NCBI GenBank assembly: GCA_016858145.1
Contig: JAEHOE010000131.1
Location: 124,001-188,000, forward strand
DNA length: 64,000 nt
Direction: 5' to 3'
From: Edaphochlamys debaryana
Taxonomy: Eukaryota > Chlorophyta > Chlorophyceae > Chlamydomonadales
The translations under genes were made by a program, and so were the position numbers. Positions 1 to 11,677 of this stretch are shown here, piece after piece (the stretch's first letter is position 1; each line of letters begins with the position of its first letter). The notes under the pieces were generated by a model that was not told where the DNA came from, did not search any database, and was given only the letters and a program-made list of their open reading frames with translations.

Positions 1-3000
1 GGTGCGAGACCGTGCCGTACCGGCTGTACCGGCTGTACCTGTACATTGCTGCCCAGTTTTGGCGCTTCCATTCCGCATCCCTGGCGCACAGCGTTGCCGT
101 ACCATTGCTCCTACCTCTGTGGGTCCTGCCGTCCGTACTGTACACGCAGGTGCTGCACCTGGGCGACTACGTCCTGGCCCCCCTGGAGCCGCCCACGCCC
201 CTGGACCTGTACCTGGCGCTCGACTTTGCGCACCTCGCCCGCCTCGCGCACCTGCGCCCGCTGGCGGCGGCGCAGCAGCTGAGCCTGGGCCTGCTGTCCG
301 CGCCCGTCAACGCCGCCTCCATCTGCTTCTCGCTGGTTGTGGGCATGCAGGTGCGGCGGGGGCGGAGGCAGTGGCGGAGGCGGGGGTGAAGATGGGGGCG
401 GAGGCGGGGGCGGAGGCGGGGGCGGAGGCGGGGGCGGAGGCGGGGGTGGAAGCGGGCGGGTAGGGCCGAGGCCCTTCGACCTCGTCCGCGCGTGGCCCAA
501 GGTCAGCCAGCGGGGCACGTGCTTGCCAGTCGCCTCCCTGCTCGCACAACGCACGCCCCTCCCTCTCAACCAACCACCTTCCGGCCCCAACCCACCTCCC
601 CGCCCCAGACGCTGCTTGCGTGGAACAGCGACGTCGCCAAACAGGCGCTGGGAGTGCTGCGGGCGGCGGCGCTGCCGGCGTTGGCGAGGCATGGCGGCTA
701 CCTGGTGAGTCGGGTCGGGTCGGGTCGGGTCGGGTCGGGTCGGGTCGGGTCGGGCGGGGCGGGGCGGGGCAGGAGGTTGGGGCGCAGGGGTCGGGGGGGG
801 GCAGGAGCTGGGGCTGTGTGCGGGAGTCGCTGGGCGTTCGGGGGCGGGGGGTCCTGGCGCAACCCTCGGGTTGCATGCTGTACGGGTGCGGGCAGCGCCC
901 AGGAGCAGGGCTGGCGTTGCTCACGTGCCCGCTCCCCCGCTCCCACAGGTGGAGGACGCGGACGGGCTGCTGCTCACGGCCTTCCCCAGCCCCCGCTCCG
1001 CCCTGGCGTGGGCGCTCGAGTGCCAGGCAGAGGCCAAGCACCTGGACTGGTGGGCCTGGCTGGGGTCTGGGTGGGCCTGCCGTGGGGGCTGGGACGTGGG
1101 AGGGCCTGGCTCGGGCCTGGGTGGGCCTGGGCGGGTTGCTTGGCCTGATTGCAAGGGTTGGCTCGTCATGGCTCATGGGCGGCCGTAGGGCGGACCGTCC
1201 TCTCCTTCCGGCGCAGCCCTGGCATCGGACCCCCGAGCACCCGATCCGGCCATTCTCCCGCTCTCCTTCCTGGCTCAACCTTTCCCACAGGCCCGAGCAG
1301 CTTTAGGCCCCTGACGCATGTCACGCTCATAAAATAACTTATGCTTCTCTGTTTGCGACACCCTCTCCCACAGGCCCGATCAGCTCCTGGCCCACGCCCT
1401 GGGCGAGGCCGTGTACGTCAAGGACGAGGACGAGGGGGGCACGGGGGAGCACCCCCACCACTCGCCCTCGCCCTCGCCCTTCCCAGGCGGCAGCGCCGGC
1501 GCCCCCACGCCCCACCCCCTGCACCCCCACCGCCAGCACTCCAGATACGGGCCCGGCCTGGGCCTGGGCCCAGGCCCAGGCCCGGGCCCCAGCGCGTTTG
1601 GGGTTTCTGACGACGAGGGCGGGTATGGCATGTCGGCCGCGTCGAACGTGCAGGGCCCCTCGCCCGGCCCTGGCACCGGTATGAGCGGGACCCCGCCAGG
1701 GGGCGGAGAGCAGGCGCGCGCGGGCGGAGGCCGGGCGTATGAGGGCAGGCGCACCAGGCGGCACTTGGTCTTCAGGTGCGGCCGAGGGTTCTTCGGAGCA
1801 GGCCAGGGCAGGGCCAGGGGACGGCTTTCCTGGCACTCCCTAGCCGCCGCCGCCCTCCTCCGCCCGCCTTTCGACCCCCTTCTGCGCTCGCTGATCCCCT
1901 TGCTCCGGCCCCCCCACCCATGGGCCTGCGCTCCAAGACCCCCCCGCTCACCTCCCCATCACCCCTGCCCCCTTGCCTCCCTCCCTCCTCTCAGGGGCCT
2001 GCGCTTCAAGTCCGGGCTGGACTGCGGCGACGTGCTGGCCCGGGTGCACACCACCACGGGCCGCATGACGTACCGCGGCCGCGTCATGAACCGCTCAGCA
2101 CGCATCGCAGGCATGGCGTCGGCGGGGCAGGTGGGGCGTGCGGGGCGGGGGCTGCAGGGCGCGGGGTTTGCAGGGCGCGCTAGGCAGGTGGTTCCGCCCC
2201 TGCCTCGGGGGAAGGCGCGGGGGTTGCAGGGGGGTCAGCAGTGTCTGGGAGCGTGCGGGCGGGGGCGGGGTCGCAGGCTTCGCGGGTGGCTCCCATGCAG
2301 CCAGCGGACGGCACCCCACACCTGCGCGCGCTGGCCCTGACAACCTATCGCCCCTGTGCTGCGACCGCGCACCGGCTGCCCCCGCACACCCCACGTAGGT
2401 ACTGTGCTCGCGGGGCCTGTGGGCCGACAGCGGTCTGGAAACGGCGCCGGACCTGGGGTCTGACGCTCTGGCTGTGGGGGAGTCGCTGGGGGAGGTCGCG
2501 CTCAAGGGCCTGAGTACCAAGATGGAGGTGATCAACGTCATGTGAGTGCAATTTCTATGTTTTGGGCTTTGGCACAAAGTGATTGTTGACAAGCTTTCGC
2601 GGTTCCTGTTAGAGGGTTTGGGTGCCTTGGACGCCTCTGGTCTCTGGGGATGCGGCTGTGGCAGTCCAGCGCAGCCCAGCCCAGCCACTTGCACGATGGG
2701 GCTGCAGTGCATCACATAAGACGGGTTGAAGTGCTGACAATCCCCTGACTGGTTCGCTTTTCGCGCTGCTGCCCTCCCGCAGCCGCATCCTGCGCTCGGA
2801 TCTCCACACCATGGCCGCCTCCTCTGTGGACCTCCACTGCCTCACGCCCGTCCGTCTCGACGCCATCGACCCGGAGGGCCTGGGCCTGGCTGTGGGCAGC
2901 ATCGGGCCCGACGGCGGCGACGAGGCCGACGTGGATGTACGGCACTCAGATGTACGGCAATCGGCGGGCGACCGGGTACGGCAATCAGCCGGCCGTCGCG

Positions 3001-6000
3001 CCGCCCGCCACGAGGAGGTGCCGATGCTGCCGGGCGTGCTCATGCAGGCCGTGCCGCTGCTGTCCGACTCAGAGGATGCGGATTCCGGATCTGAATCCAC
3101 TGGGTCCAGCGAGATCCAGGTCGGCAAGCACGTCATTCTTGGATCTGACGCTGGCGGGTTGGGGTCCGATACGGAGGACGCAGCCGGCGGGGACAGGCAG
3201 AGGGCCTCGCACGACATTGCCACGGCGGGCAATTCCATGGCGCCGGCATTACGAGCCCGCTTGCGTCGGAACCTTCTGGCAACTGCCGACGATCTAACTT
3301 CCGTCGCGGCGGCGGCGGCGGCGGCGACAAGCGCCGGCAGCCGCCGTTTCGCCGCCGGCCAGCCGCCGCTGCCAACACGGCGCGCCTCCGTCGCCGCCAT
3401 CGGCCTGACAGGCGCCGACGGCGCCCCTTCGTCTGCCGCCGCGCCGACGGCGGCGGCGCCTGCCGCCGCGGCTGCCGCCGCCGCCGCTGCCAGGATGCGC
3501 CGCGCGAGCATGCTAACGCAGGCGCGATTCGTGTCTACCATCGGCGCCCGCGAGGCTGCGCCGACCGCGCGAGGCAGCACCGCCGGCGGCATCAGGGTGG
3601 CGGCGGCGGCGGCGCTGGCACACTCTGCCGGCGGCGGCGACGAGGAGGAGAACGATCTCGCCGCTAGGCTGGTCGAGGACCTAGCCATGGGCGATTCTGA
3701 CGACGACGACGGCGGCCTTGACGGCGACGGCGACGGCAGCGACGGCGCCGGCGGCGGCGGCAACGACCGCAATTCCGCCAGCGGCGTGGCGGCACTCGCC
3801 GGCATGCTCCGCCGCGGCGGCGCGCGCGTTGGCGGCGGCGGCACGGGCCCCGGCAGCATCGCCACTTGCGTCGGCGCGATCAGCCTGGCGCCGCCGAGCG
3901 CCGCCGGCGGCGGCCACCGCGGCGGCGGCGGCAGCTCCGCCGCCGGCCAGTCGATGGCGGCGCCGTCAGCGCCGGCGGCGGGGGCCACCAAGATCAAGGC
4001 CGCTCTCAAGGCTGCCTGGCGGCACGCGATCTTGGACGAGCATAGCGGCGGCCCCGGCCTCAGCGGCATCGTGGAGACTTCAGACGCCGGCTCCGTCGGC
4101 GCCGCCGCCGCCGCCGCCGCCAGCACCGCACAGCAGCGGCGCCGGTCCGCCGAAACGCCTGCCGCGGCAGCGGAGGAGGGACACACAGCGTTCGCGTTTG
4201 CGCGGAACTCGATGGCAGCGGCACCGCCTGCCGCCTCCGCCGCCTCCGCCAGTACGACAACAGCGGGGGCGGTTCGGGACGCTGCCGGCCTTGTGGGCCT
4301 GGGCCAGAAGATCCGCCGCCTTCCTCAGCGCCGCAAGAGCGAGCTCACGTCCGCCGTCGTTGGACGGCCAGCCCCACAGCCCAGCCCCGGAACCGCAGGC
4401 GGCTCACCGCAAGCCCTCGCCGGCGCCTCCGGTGGCGGCGGCGGCGGCGGCAGCGGCAGCCGCAGTTCCGTCGCCGCCGCCACTGCCAGCCCAGAGCGCC
4501 CGGCGGCGGCGGCGGCGGCAGGGGCGGGCTCCGCCAGCCCCGCGCCGAGCCTGTTTGATCGCATCAAGAACTTCGCCGCTGGCGGCGGCGCGCGTGCCGC
4601 CACCGGCGGCGGCGGCCCGCGCCGCTTCGGCGGCGCCGCCATCGACGCTGACGTGGACGACGAGGGGCCGCTGCGGCCCATGCCTTCCGCCAGCTCCGAG
4701 TACCACGTGGGTTCCCGCGCCGCCTCAGTCATCTCGGCTGCCCGCATGCGCCTTCGACTCGCCAACGGCTCCGACGCCGCCCACACGCCCGGCGGCGGCA
4801 GCGTTGGCGACGGGGGTGTGGCGAGCCGCGTCGACAGCGTTCTGATGCGGTCGGGCGGAAGAGGCGCCGACAGGGAACGCGACGTCCTGATGACAACGGA
4901 GATGAGCCTGGGGTCCATGACGACGCGACGGCACGCGCCGCCGGGGGTTTCGGAGCTGCTGGGACTAGGATCGGGGGCCTCGGGCGCGGCGCACCGCTCC
5001 CACTCCTTCCGCCAGCGGTTGGCGGCTGGCGGCGGCGCGGAGCTGAGCAGCTCGGCGGATGAGTCATCCCAGGCGACGGCGGTTGCAACCAGCGGCTACG
5101 TCACTGTGTCGTCGCCCACTGGCGCGGCGGCGGCGGCGGCGGCAGCGGCGGCGGCGGCGCATGGCGGCGGTGGTGGTACCGCCAGCCGGCTAGGGTCGGG
5201 CCCCAGCGGCGCCCGGGCCCGCAGTGGTGTGAGCGGGCCGCGGCCGTTTGCGGCGGTGGGCGGACTGCAACACGGCATTGTGGAAGACGAAGGTGGGTGA
5301 ACCCAACAGTGGGAGGACCGGGCAGGCGCAGCATTGCGAACCTGCGATTAGACGGGTGGTGGGGTGCCGTTCAGGCGGGGCTTCTGGCCTGCGGTGGGCC
5401 GCCCTCCTGTCGCCCGCCCCAGACCCTCTTCGCTGTTCCAGGGCCTGGTTCCCGGTTGGCGCATGGCACTGACCCCCCCCCCCCCCTTCCCCCGCTCACA
5501 CCTGCAGGCGAGGCGCAGGCCCACCAGGCCCACCAAGTGTCTCGAGAGCTCCTCGCCCCGACGCGCTCGCAGCCCGTGCCCAGCGCCGCGCCCCCGCTCA
5601 CGTCCACAGCACGCGACGCGGACAGCACCGCACAGCGCAGCACGCCCAGCACAGCAGCGGGCGGCAGCACCTCTGGCGGCAACGGCGTCTCCTCCAGCTC
5701 GACTGCGGCGCGTCTGCCCGCGCGCCTCGCCTCCTTCACCGCATCCTTCCTACACCGCGCCAAACACAGCAGGGCGGCCAAGGACTCGGTCGCAGGCGGC
5801 CAGCCGCCCGCCTCCCCGACGCAGCACGGCACGCACTCCACGTCACCGCACGCGGGCCACGGCAGCGGCAGCGGCTACGGCGGTCTGGCGGCGGCGGCGG
5901 GCGGGCCACGGCTCGTCGACACGCTGCTGCGAACGGGCAGCAGCGAGATCAACACGGGCACCACAGTCGAACCAGAATCGTCCTACATCACAGTCACAGG

Positions 6001-8314
6001 CGCCGCCGCCGGCGGCGTTGGCGGCGGCGGCGGCGGGTCGATTTCGAGGGCGCTGGCGCGCAACGCCAGCGCTCACGCGCGCTCCGGCCGTATCCTCACG
6101 TCCGGCGGCGGCGGCAGCGCTGGTGGCGGCAGCGCTGGCGGCGGCGTCAGCGGCACGAGCGCGCTCCATGTCAGCAGTGTGCCGCCGCCCCTGTCGTCCG
6201 CTTCGACTGCCATTCGCCAGGCGCTCCTCCGTACCGTGTCCTCCCGCCGCGTGTCGTTCGACAACACAGCCGCCAGCAGCGGCGGCGGCGGCAGCGGCAG
6301 CGGCAGCGGGCTTGTGACCACCGCCGCCAGTCCGCGCCTTCACCCGCTCGGGCGCTCGGTCTCCCGCAACATTGCGCCCAGCCCGCTGTCGCCTGGCGGC
6401 GGCGGCGGCGGCGGAGGCGGTGGCTTGCCGGCGGCCACGTCTACCTCCTTCACGACGAACCGGCCCGCCGCAGCTGGCGCCAGCCGGTCCTTCCGCGCAA
6501 TGCCGGTCACTGCTGCCGCCGCCGGCGGCGGCCTGGCATCGCCGCCGCCTGCAGCCCTGCCGTCGGCGCCGCCGCGGCGGAGCGCGACCCTCGCCTCAAG
6601 CTCCCAGGTCCTGCTGGCGCCCGCCCCCGTCAGCGGCGCCGACGGCGGCGGCGGCGGTGGCGGTGGCAGTGGCGGCGGCATCGGCGGCTTCTTTACGGGC
6701 ATCCACTCGCTGCTGGGTCTGGCGCCGGCAGCCCATGGGGTCGCCTCCGCCAGCGGCGTCGCCGCCGTCTCGGGCGCAGGGCCTCGGTCGACGCCGGGGC
6801 TGCCGCCGTCGGCGGCTGGCGGCTCGCCGCCGCTAGGCTCAAAGGCCAACCGCCGGAGGTCGGCGCTGATGCCGGAGGAGGCTGCCGGCACCGGGCCGCC
6901 GCCAACCGCCAACCGCCAGGCCCGCCGACGGTCCGTCATAGAGGTCAGCGGTAACGTCATGGTCCTCAATCCTGGCGCGTCGTACGCCGACCGTTGGGGG
7001 GCACTCGACGATGACGGCGACGCTGACGGCACCGGTGCCGGCGCGGGCAGCGGCAGCGGCGGCGTCGCCGGCTGGGCCGGCGGCGGCGGCGGCGGCGGCG
7101 ACGGCAGGGAGGCCTTCAATGCAGCAGACTTGCTCGCCGACGGCTTCAGGGCCAGTAGCCACCACGTAGCGGGTGCGTCCATCAGCGGCGTCACTGGCAT
7201 CGGCGGCGGCGGCGGCAGCAGCGGCTCACCGCGGCCTGGGGCCGGCCAACACTACCGCCCGTCGGCGTCATCCGTGGGCGTCGCCGCCGCCGGCGCCGCG
7301 CCGTCACAGCGGAGGGAATCCGGCAGTGGCGACCGGTTCGGCGGCGCGAGTCAGGCGCCTCGGAAGCAGCGGTCCACCGGGTTCAGGGCTGCCTCTGGCG
7401 GCGCCCACTCTTCGCCCCAGGCCGGCAGCCCCTCCCGCGGAGGCTCCGCGACCCAGCAGCCGCTCTTCTCCCGCCGCAGCCGCCCGACCGGCGGCAGCCG
7501 TTACGGCAACGTGGGGCTGGACGACACGCAGGCGCCCGGCCAAGATTCCGGCTCGCAACTGCCGCTGGGCTCGATCGCGGGCGTTACGCCCGTTCCCAGT
7601 CAGGAGCTGGAGCATGGCCCGCCTGGCGCGGGCTTGGGCCGCTTTGTTCGCGGAATTAGCTCGCTACTGCGGGCGGACAGCGCCACCAAGCTGCCTGGCG
7701 GCAGCAGCGGAGGCGGCGCCGCCGCCGGGTCGCGCCGGCCGTCGGCGGCGCAGCGCGCCGCCACCGGCCCCGGCACGGCGGTGCCGTTCTCTGGCGGCTC
7801 GGCGTTCATCGTCTCTGTCACAACCGCCGCCGCCGGCGGCGCCGCCGGCGCGGCCGGCGCCAGCATGCCTGAGGGCCTGGGCAGCCCCGGCACGACGGGC
7901 GACCTCACGCCGCTACGCAGCGGCGGGCTGACCAGCGCCGGCGGCGGCGGCGTGCCTGCCTTGCTGCCGCTGTCGCCCAAGTCCCCGGGCAGCCCCGGAG
8001 GCTCAGCGGCGCGGCGTCTGGTTCCGGAGCTCGCACGCTCGGCCCGCACCTTGGTCAACAGAGTGCTAAGCACGGGTGGCGGCGGAGGCGGGTCAGGAGG
8101 AGGCGGGTCAGGAGGAGGCGGGTCAGGAGGAGGCGGGTCAGGAGGAGGCGGAGGCGGTAGCCCGGCGGCGGCGCTGAGGGGCGAGGGGCGCAGCTCACGG
8201 GGGGTGTCGGACACGGGCACCGGGGGCGACGGCAGCGCCCGGCGCTTGACTCGGCGCAGCAAGCGGGAGGGCAGTGCTGGCGAGGTGCTGGAGGAGGAGT
8301 CGGGTGGGTCGTGA
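1..8314 (+). CDS. Class III nucleotide cyclase, C-terminal part with giant low-complexity tail (5' end outside window)
   Basis: Inferred exons are 150-350 (the AG at 148-149 may be its acceptor), 609-704, 949-1049, 1374-1775, 1995-2130, 2399-2541, 2783-5292 and 5508-8314 (TGA). All joins are GT-AG and keep phase. The first exon begins with VLHLGDYVLAPLEPP, which resembles the end of an upstream cyclase domain. A second cyclase domain follows: SICFSLVVGMQTLLAWN, GGYLVEDADGLLLTAF, GLRFKSGLDCGDVL, then GRMTYRGRVMNRSARIAGM with the conserved Asn and Arg. These are hallmarks of algal adenylate/guanylate cyclases. The first metal-binding Asp expected in an FxDxxGFT-type motif is not visible (FSLVVGM), so this half may be the non-catalytic partner of a tandem pair. 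After the domain come about 1,770 residues rich in Ala, Gly and Ser with no recognised fold. Substrate (ATP or GTP) cannot be decided. No TGTAA poly(A) signal was found within 1 kb of the stop. Confidence 0.85.
363..452. repeat. G-rich 12-bp tandem repeat in an intron
   Basis: Units close to GGGGGCGGAGGC repeat through most of the intron at 351-608 of the cyclase gene. Runs of four to five G every few bases on the coding strand give G-quadruplex potential in the pre-mRNA. Confidence 0.8.
711..753. repeat. CGGGT pentamer microsatellite
   Basis: About eight and a half perfect CGGGT units lie immediately after the 5' splice site (GT at 705) of the intron 705-948. Confidence 0.9.
1281..1310 (+). 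repeat. Intronic copy of an exon start and its 3' splice site
   Basis: This 30-base stretch matches about 25 of 30 bases at 1364-1393, the true acceptor (CCCACAG) and first 20 bases of the cyclase exon at 1374. The copy keeps the CAG acceptor. Reading on from it in frame meets TAG after four residues, so its use would truncate the protein. Confidence 0.75.
8076..8158 (+). repeat. 15-bp tandem repeat encoding natural Gly4Ser units
   Basis: The unit GGAGGAGGCGGGTCA repeats in the last exon of the cyclase gene. It encodes a Gly6-Ser, (Gly4-Ser)3, Gly6-Ser stretch near the C terminus. The 15-bp period keeps frame, so copy-number changes would only alter tail length. Confidence 0.9.
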
Positions 8315-11300
8315 GGAATGCAAAGAGGGGGATGGGGCGGCCTAGGAAGCGCTGAAGGAGTGCTCTCGCTGGAGGCTTACTGCTACGGTCGGCCGTGAGG
8401 ACGCCGGGGGCACTCACATGTAGGGCCAGGGCTGGCGGGCGATGATGCTGAGCATTGCCCGGGCTCTACACGGGAGACATCTGTGGGAGCGTGATCGGGC
8501 TTCCGTGCTGGGCTTCTTTGGGCTTCCTTGCAGGGCGTGATGTTTAGGCAGGCTCGCATACCGGTAGGGCACGTCGTCAGGCCCTCCCTACGCTGGAGGA
8601 TGGGGTGCTCAGAGCGCGCGCGCGTCGTCATGTGTTGTGACTACCAGTCTGGGACTTAGCTGTGGGCGTTGCTGTTCGCTTCCTATGCTGGTTTTGTTTT
8701 AGGGGGGAGTGGGAGTGGGGAGGAGAGGGGGGAGGTGCCACGCCTGCTGGCTCTACGCTTGGGGCTGAGGATGCTTGAAGCAAGCAGCTAAAGGAGGCCG
8801 GGGGCTGGAGCGAGGTGCGGGTTGTGCAGGGCCGTATGCCGTGTTCGTTTGTGCACGCAGTTTGTGGTGCATCACTGGGCCACGTCGTGACTCTACGCTC
8901 CTTGGTGCGACGAGGTGGGATAAGGACACGGCATACGGTTATCTGGTGGCATCCCTTGCATCCTTATAAGCCCTAATAAGCGAGCTTGATCGCGTGATCT
9001 TCAAGATCAGGTGTCCGCTTGGAACCCTAATAAGTGAGCATGCTTGGGTGATCTTACGCACGTGCCACTGGGTGACAGGTCCCCTGTCCATGAAGACCTA
9101 CCGGCGGAGGATGGGGCCTGCTGAGCAGTGTCCATTGGGGGGCATGCCACTGCCGATTTGGACCGGCTGGCGTTGATGGGTAACGGGAACGATGATGCGA
9201 TATGGGATGGACTGCGGGTTCTCAGATGCACAGGCGAGATTGCGGGGAGCGTTTCGATTGGACGGAAAGGGCGGCGGCCAAGGGGAGGGCTTGGGACGCA
9301 TTCACCCAACGCGGCGGTAGCAGCTTGAAAGCAATGGCCTGTTTTGTTGGCGAGGCGCCGAGTTGTGAAGGGCGGGGGTCACACTGTTGCAATGGGGGCA
9401 TTGCAGCAAGCACGTAATACTGATTGCGCGTAATTGCTGTTGTTGTTGCACGACAAGGGCATCAGCCGTGAACTCCCATACGGGCCGTGGGCCACAGGGA
9501 CGTGTGTGTCCAGTTGGCCCCATGTGTCCATGGCGGCTCCACGGGCTCGATGATCTACAACATGAAGGAGCAGCCAATCCGTCTCGGGCTCTCGGCTCGC
9601 AAACTGCGCCGCCTCACGGGTCACGGCCTCAGCGGGCTCAGCCCGTACCGGTATCCCCGACGACATCTGCACCTCCCTCCTCCCCCCCCCCTAGCCTGCG
9701 CTGCCTCATGGCCTCCAGCTCCCGATCCGGATTCTGTTCCCGAGTTCGCAGTGGAACAGCCATGGGGGGATGAAGGCATGCAGACAAGGTGCAGGTGTGC
9801 GCGGTGCAAGGTGCAAGGTGTCCGCGAAGAACCCAAGAACGCCCGCCGCACGGGGCCCGGGGGCCATACCCTGGTCCCATGACTCCCATCGTGCTGAACC
9901 GCAGCCAAGGCCGCAAAAAGTACATTTGGTCCACAGCTGGTCACCTGGGGACAGTGTGGACCGTACTTTCAAAGGCGGCGGCAGACTTCGCCACCCATCA
10001 TTACGCCAACCCACTCCTGATCCCTGAAGTTGATCGCATCACCGGCGAAGCCGTCTCCGTCCCATCCCCACTCCTCCTCCTCCGCCACCGTGCGCACAGC
10101 CCTTGCCGCCGGGGCGGCTGGCGCCCGGGTGCGCTGCTGCTGGGGCGGCCCTTCCCTTGGCACGTATCGCTGCGCTGCGGCAACGCGCCCCCGAGTTCTT
10201 CACCGGTGCTGTTTCGGTGGCACTCGCGTCCCTGGAGCTCACCGTTGCTCTAAGTGACCATGTCAGTCAAGTCACCATTAGCCAGAGGTCGTTTGCCGGC
10301 TGGTGGGATCGCCTGCGCGCTAGCCTCTCAAGAGGCGGCTGATGGTGGTGATGCCAACCTAAGGACACATGGACGGGTCTTGCTGCCTATCCTTTAGTAG
10401 TGCCAAGGGAAGGTGCCGTGGACGGCACCTTCCGACCCCAAGCAGGCGCAGCCGGCCTCCCGACGGCCGTGCAAGGCCGTGCCAATACACACGCCCGCTC
10501 CCCCCTCCGACCCCTCCTCCAAGCCCTCCGACCTCGCCTCCAGGCCCCAGACAGCAGTTGGGTCCCGACCACCCCCCCTGAACTCCTGACACGCTCAACT
10601 GCCCAGCAGCACTCAACTGCAGAGCCTTTACGACTCTTGCTCCCACACGACTCCTAAGGGCTCCCGGTGGCAACCCGTTCGCCCTCTGCACCGCACCCGC
10701 CTCCAGGCAACTGCTAACGGCCACCCAGCTACCCTCAAACCGAACGTGCCAGTAAATACGCATGACATATCCCCGTGGGCAGGCGTGCCTTGCTCTGGGC
10801 CCTGGGCTGCTCGGCGCCTGCCAGGCTCCGGGCGCCTTCTGGCCTTGGTCAATCCCAGGGTTGGGGTGGGGTTAATATAGACAACGGGGCGAATCGCACC
10901 CCGTGGCACAGGGCATGCGGGACATGTCCTGAGATGTACCCCTGTGACTTCGACCAACGCAGGTGCGCAGGGCGCTCCCTGCAGCGACCCGTGCACGCAC
11001 GAGAGTCTACGGAACTCAAAAGCTTCTGCGGTACTCCGCCGACGAAACCATACATGTTCACAGTGTCCTGCTTCACCCCTGCTGAAACGCAAAGCCCGCC
11101 GATGAGTACAATTGCGAGCTATGCAACAGACAGAGTCACATATAAAGCACGTCGGAACTCGGCACGCCGTGGCGCCCGGATGGGTACTCCGCGTAGTAAA
11201 CTGGGCCAACCCGAGGAGTGGCACCGTGTTGACACGCCAGTACGCTAGATCGACAATAGGACCAGAAACTCACCAGCTGTGACCTTATCGCGGCCTAGCG

Positions 11301-11677
11301 TCTCTTACGCTGGAGCTGGAGGTCCTCAGTAAACTCTGCATACGGAGCTGCACGGAGCCGTAATCGGGCTCAACCATGTCCGTTGGAATAAGCTAGCTTG
11401 CCCACGGGCTGGTGCCGAGACCGGCGAGGTCGCGTTAGGCGATGGGCGGGTGCTTGAGCTTGGGTGCTTCACTCCCTGGGGAGCAGGCACACCGGTCCAG
11501 AGTTCCTCCTCGAGATGGAGACCACCAGCCAGCGCTGGTGAGGGATGGACTTGTCTGGCGCGGGCGGGGGCTCTGAATGGAGCAAGCAGTCCTGACGCCG
11601 AACGACCCCTTTAGACCTTCCTGAGACTTAAGTTTGGCGTTGACCCTGTCTGACAGCGTTCATCGGGCTCTCCACAG
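8315..11677. other. 3' UTR and intergenic region, mostly unexplained
   Basis: After the cyclase stop this region presumably starts with its 3' UTR. No convincing gene was recognised. Base composition is less skewed than in the flanking genes. One or more first exons of the PP2C-like gene probably lie in its last few hundred bases: ATGs at 11515 and 11545 open short frames, but neither could be joined in phase to the exon at 11678. Confidence 0.5.
9480..10260 (+). other. Possible orphan coding fragments
   Basis: Two stretches read somewhat like protein: around 9551-9660 (beginning SMIYNMKEQPIRLGLSARKL) and around 9880-10080 (containing KKYIWSTAGHLGTVWTVL and FATHHYANPLLIPEVDRI). They do not join into a clear model and match no family I recognise. 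They could be exons of an unrecognised small gene, remnants of a mobile element, or chance frames. Confidence 0.2.

Noticed and set aside
2609..4186. 525-codon minus-strand frame opposite the cyclase tail
   Set aside because: It is a shadow of the GC-rich Ala/Gly-coding exon. It has no splice signals or family resemblance, and the plus-strand reading is tied to the cyclase domain by phased introns.
5843..7200. Further long antisense frames at 5843-6343 and 6340-7200
   Set aside because: GC-rich codon repeats leave all frames open. No start context, domain or intron support.
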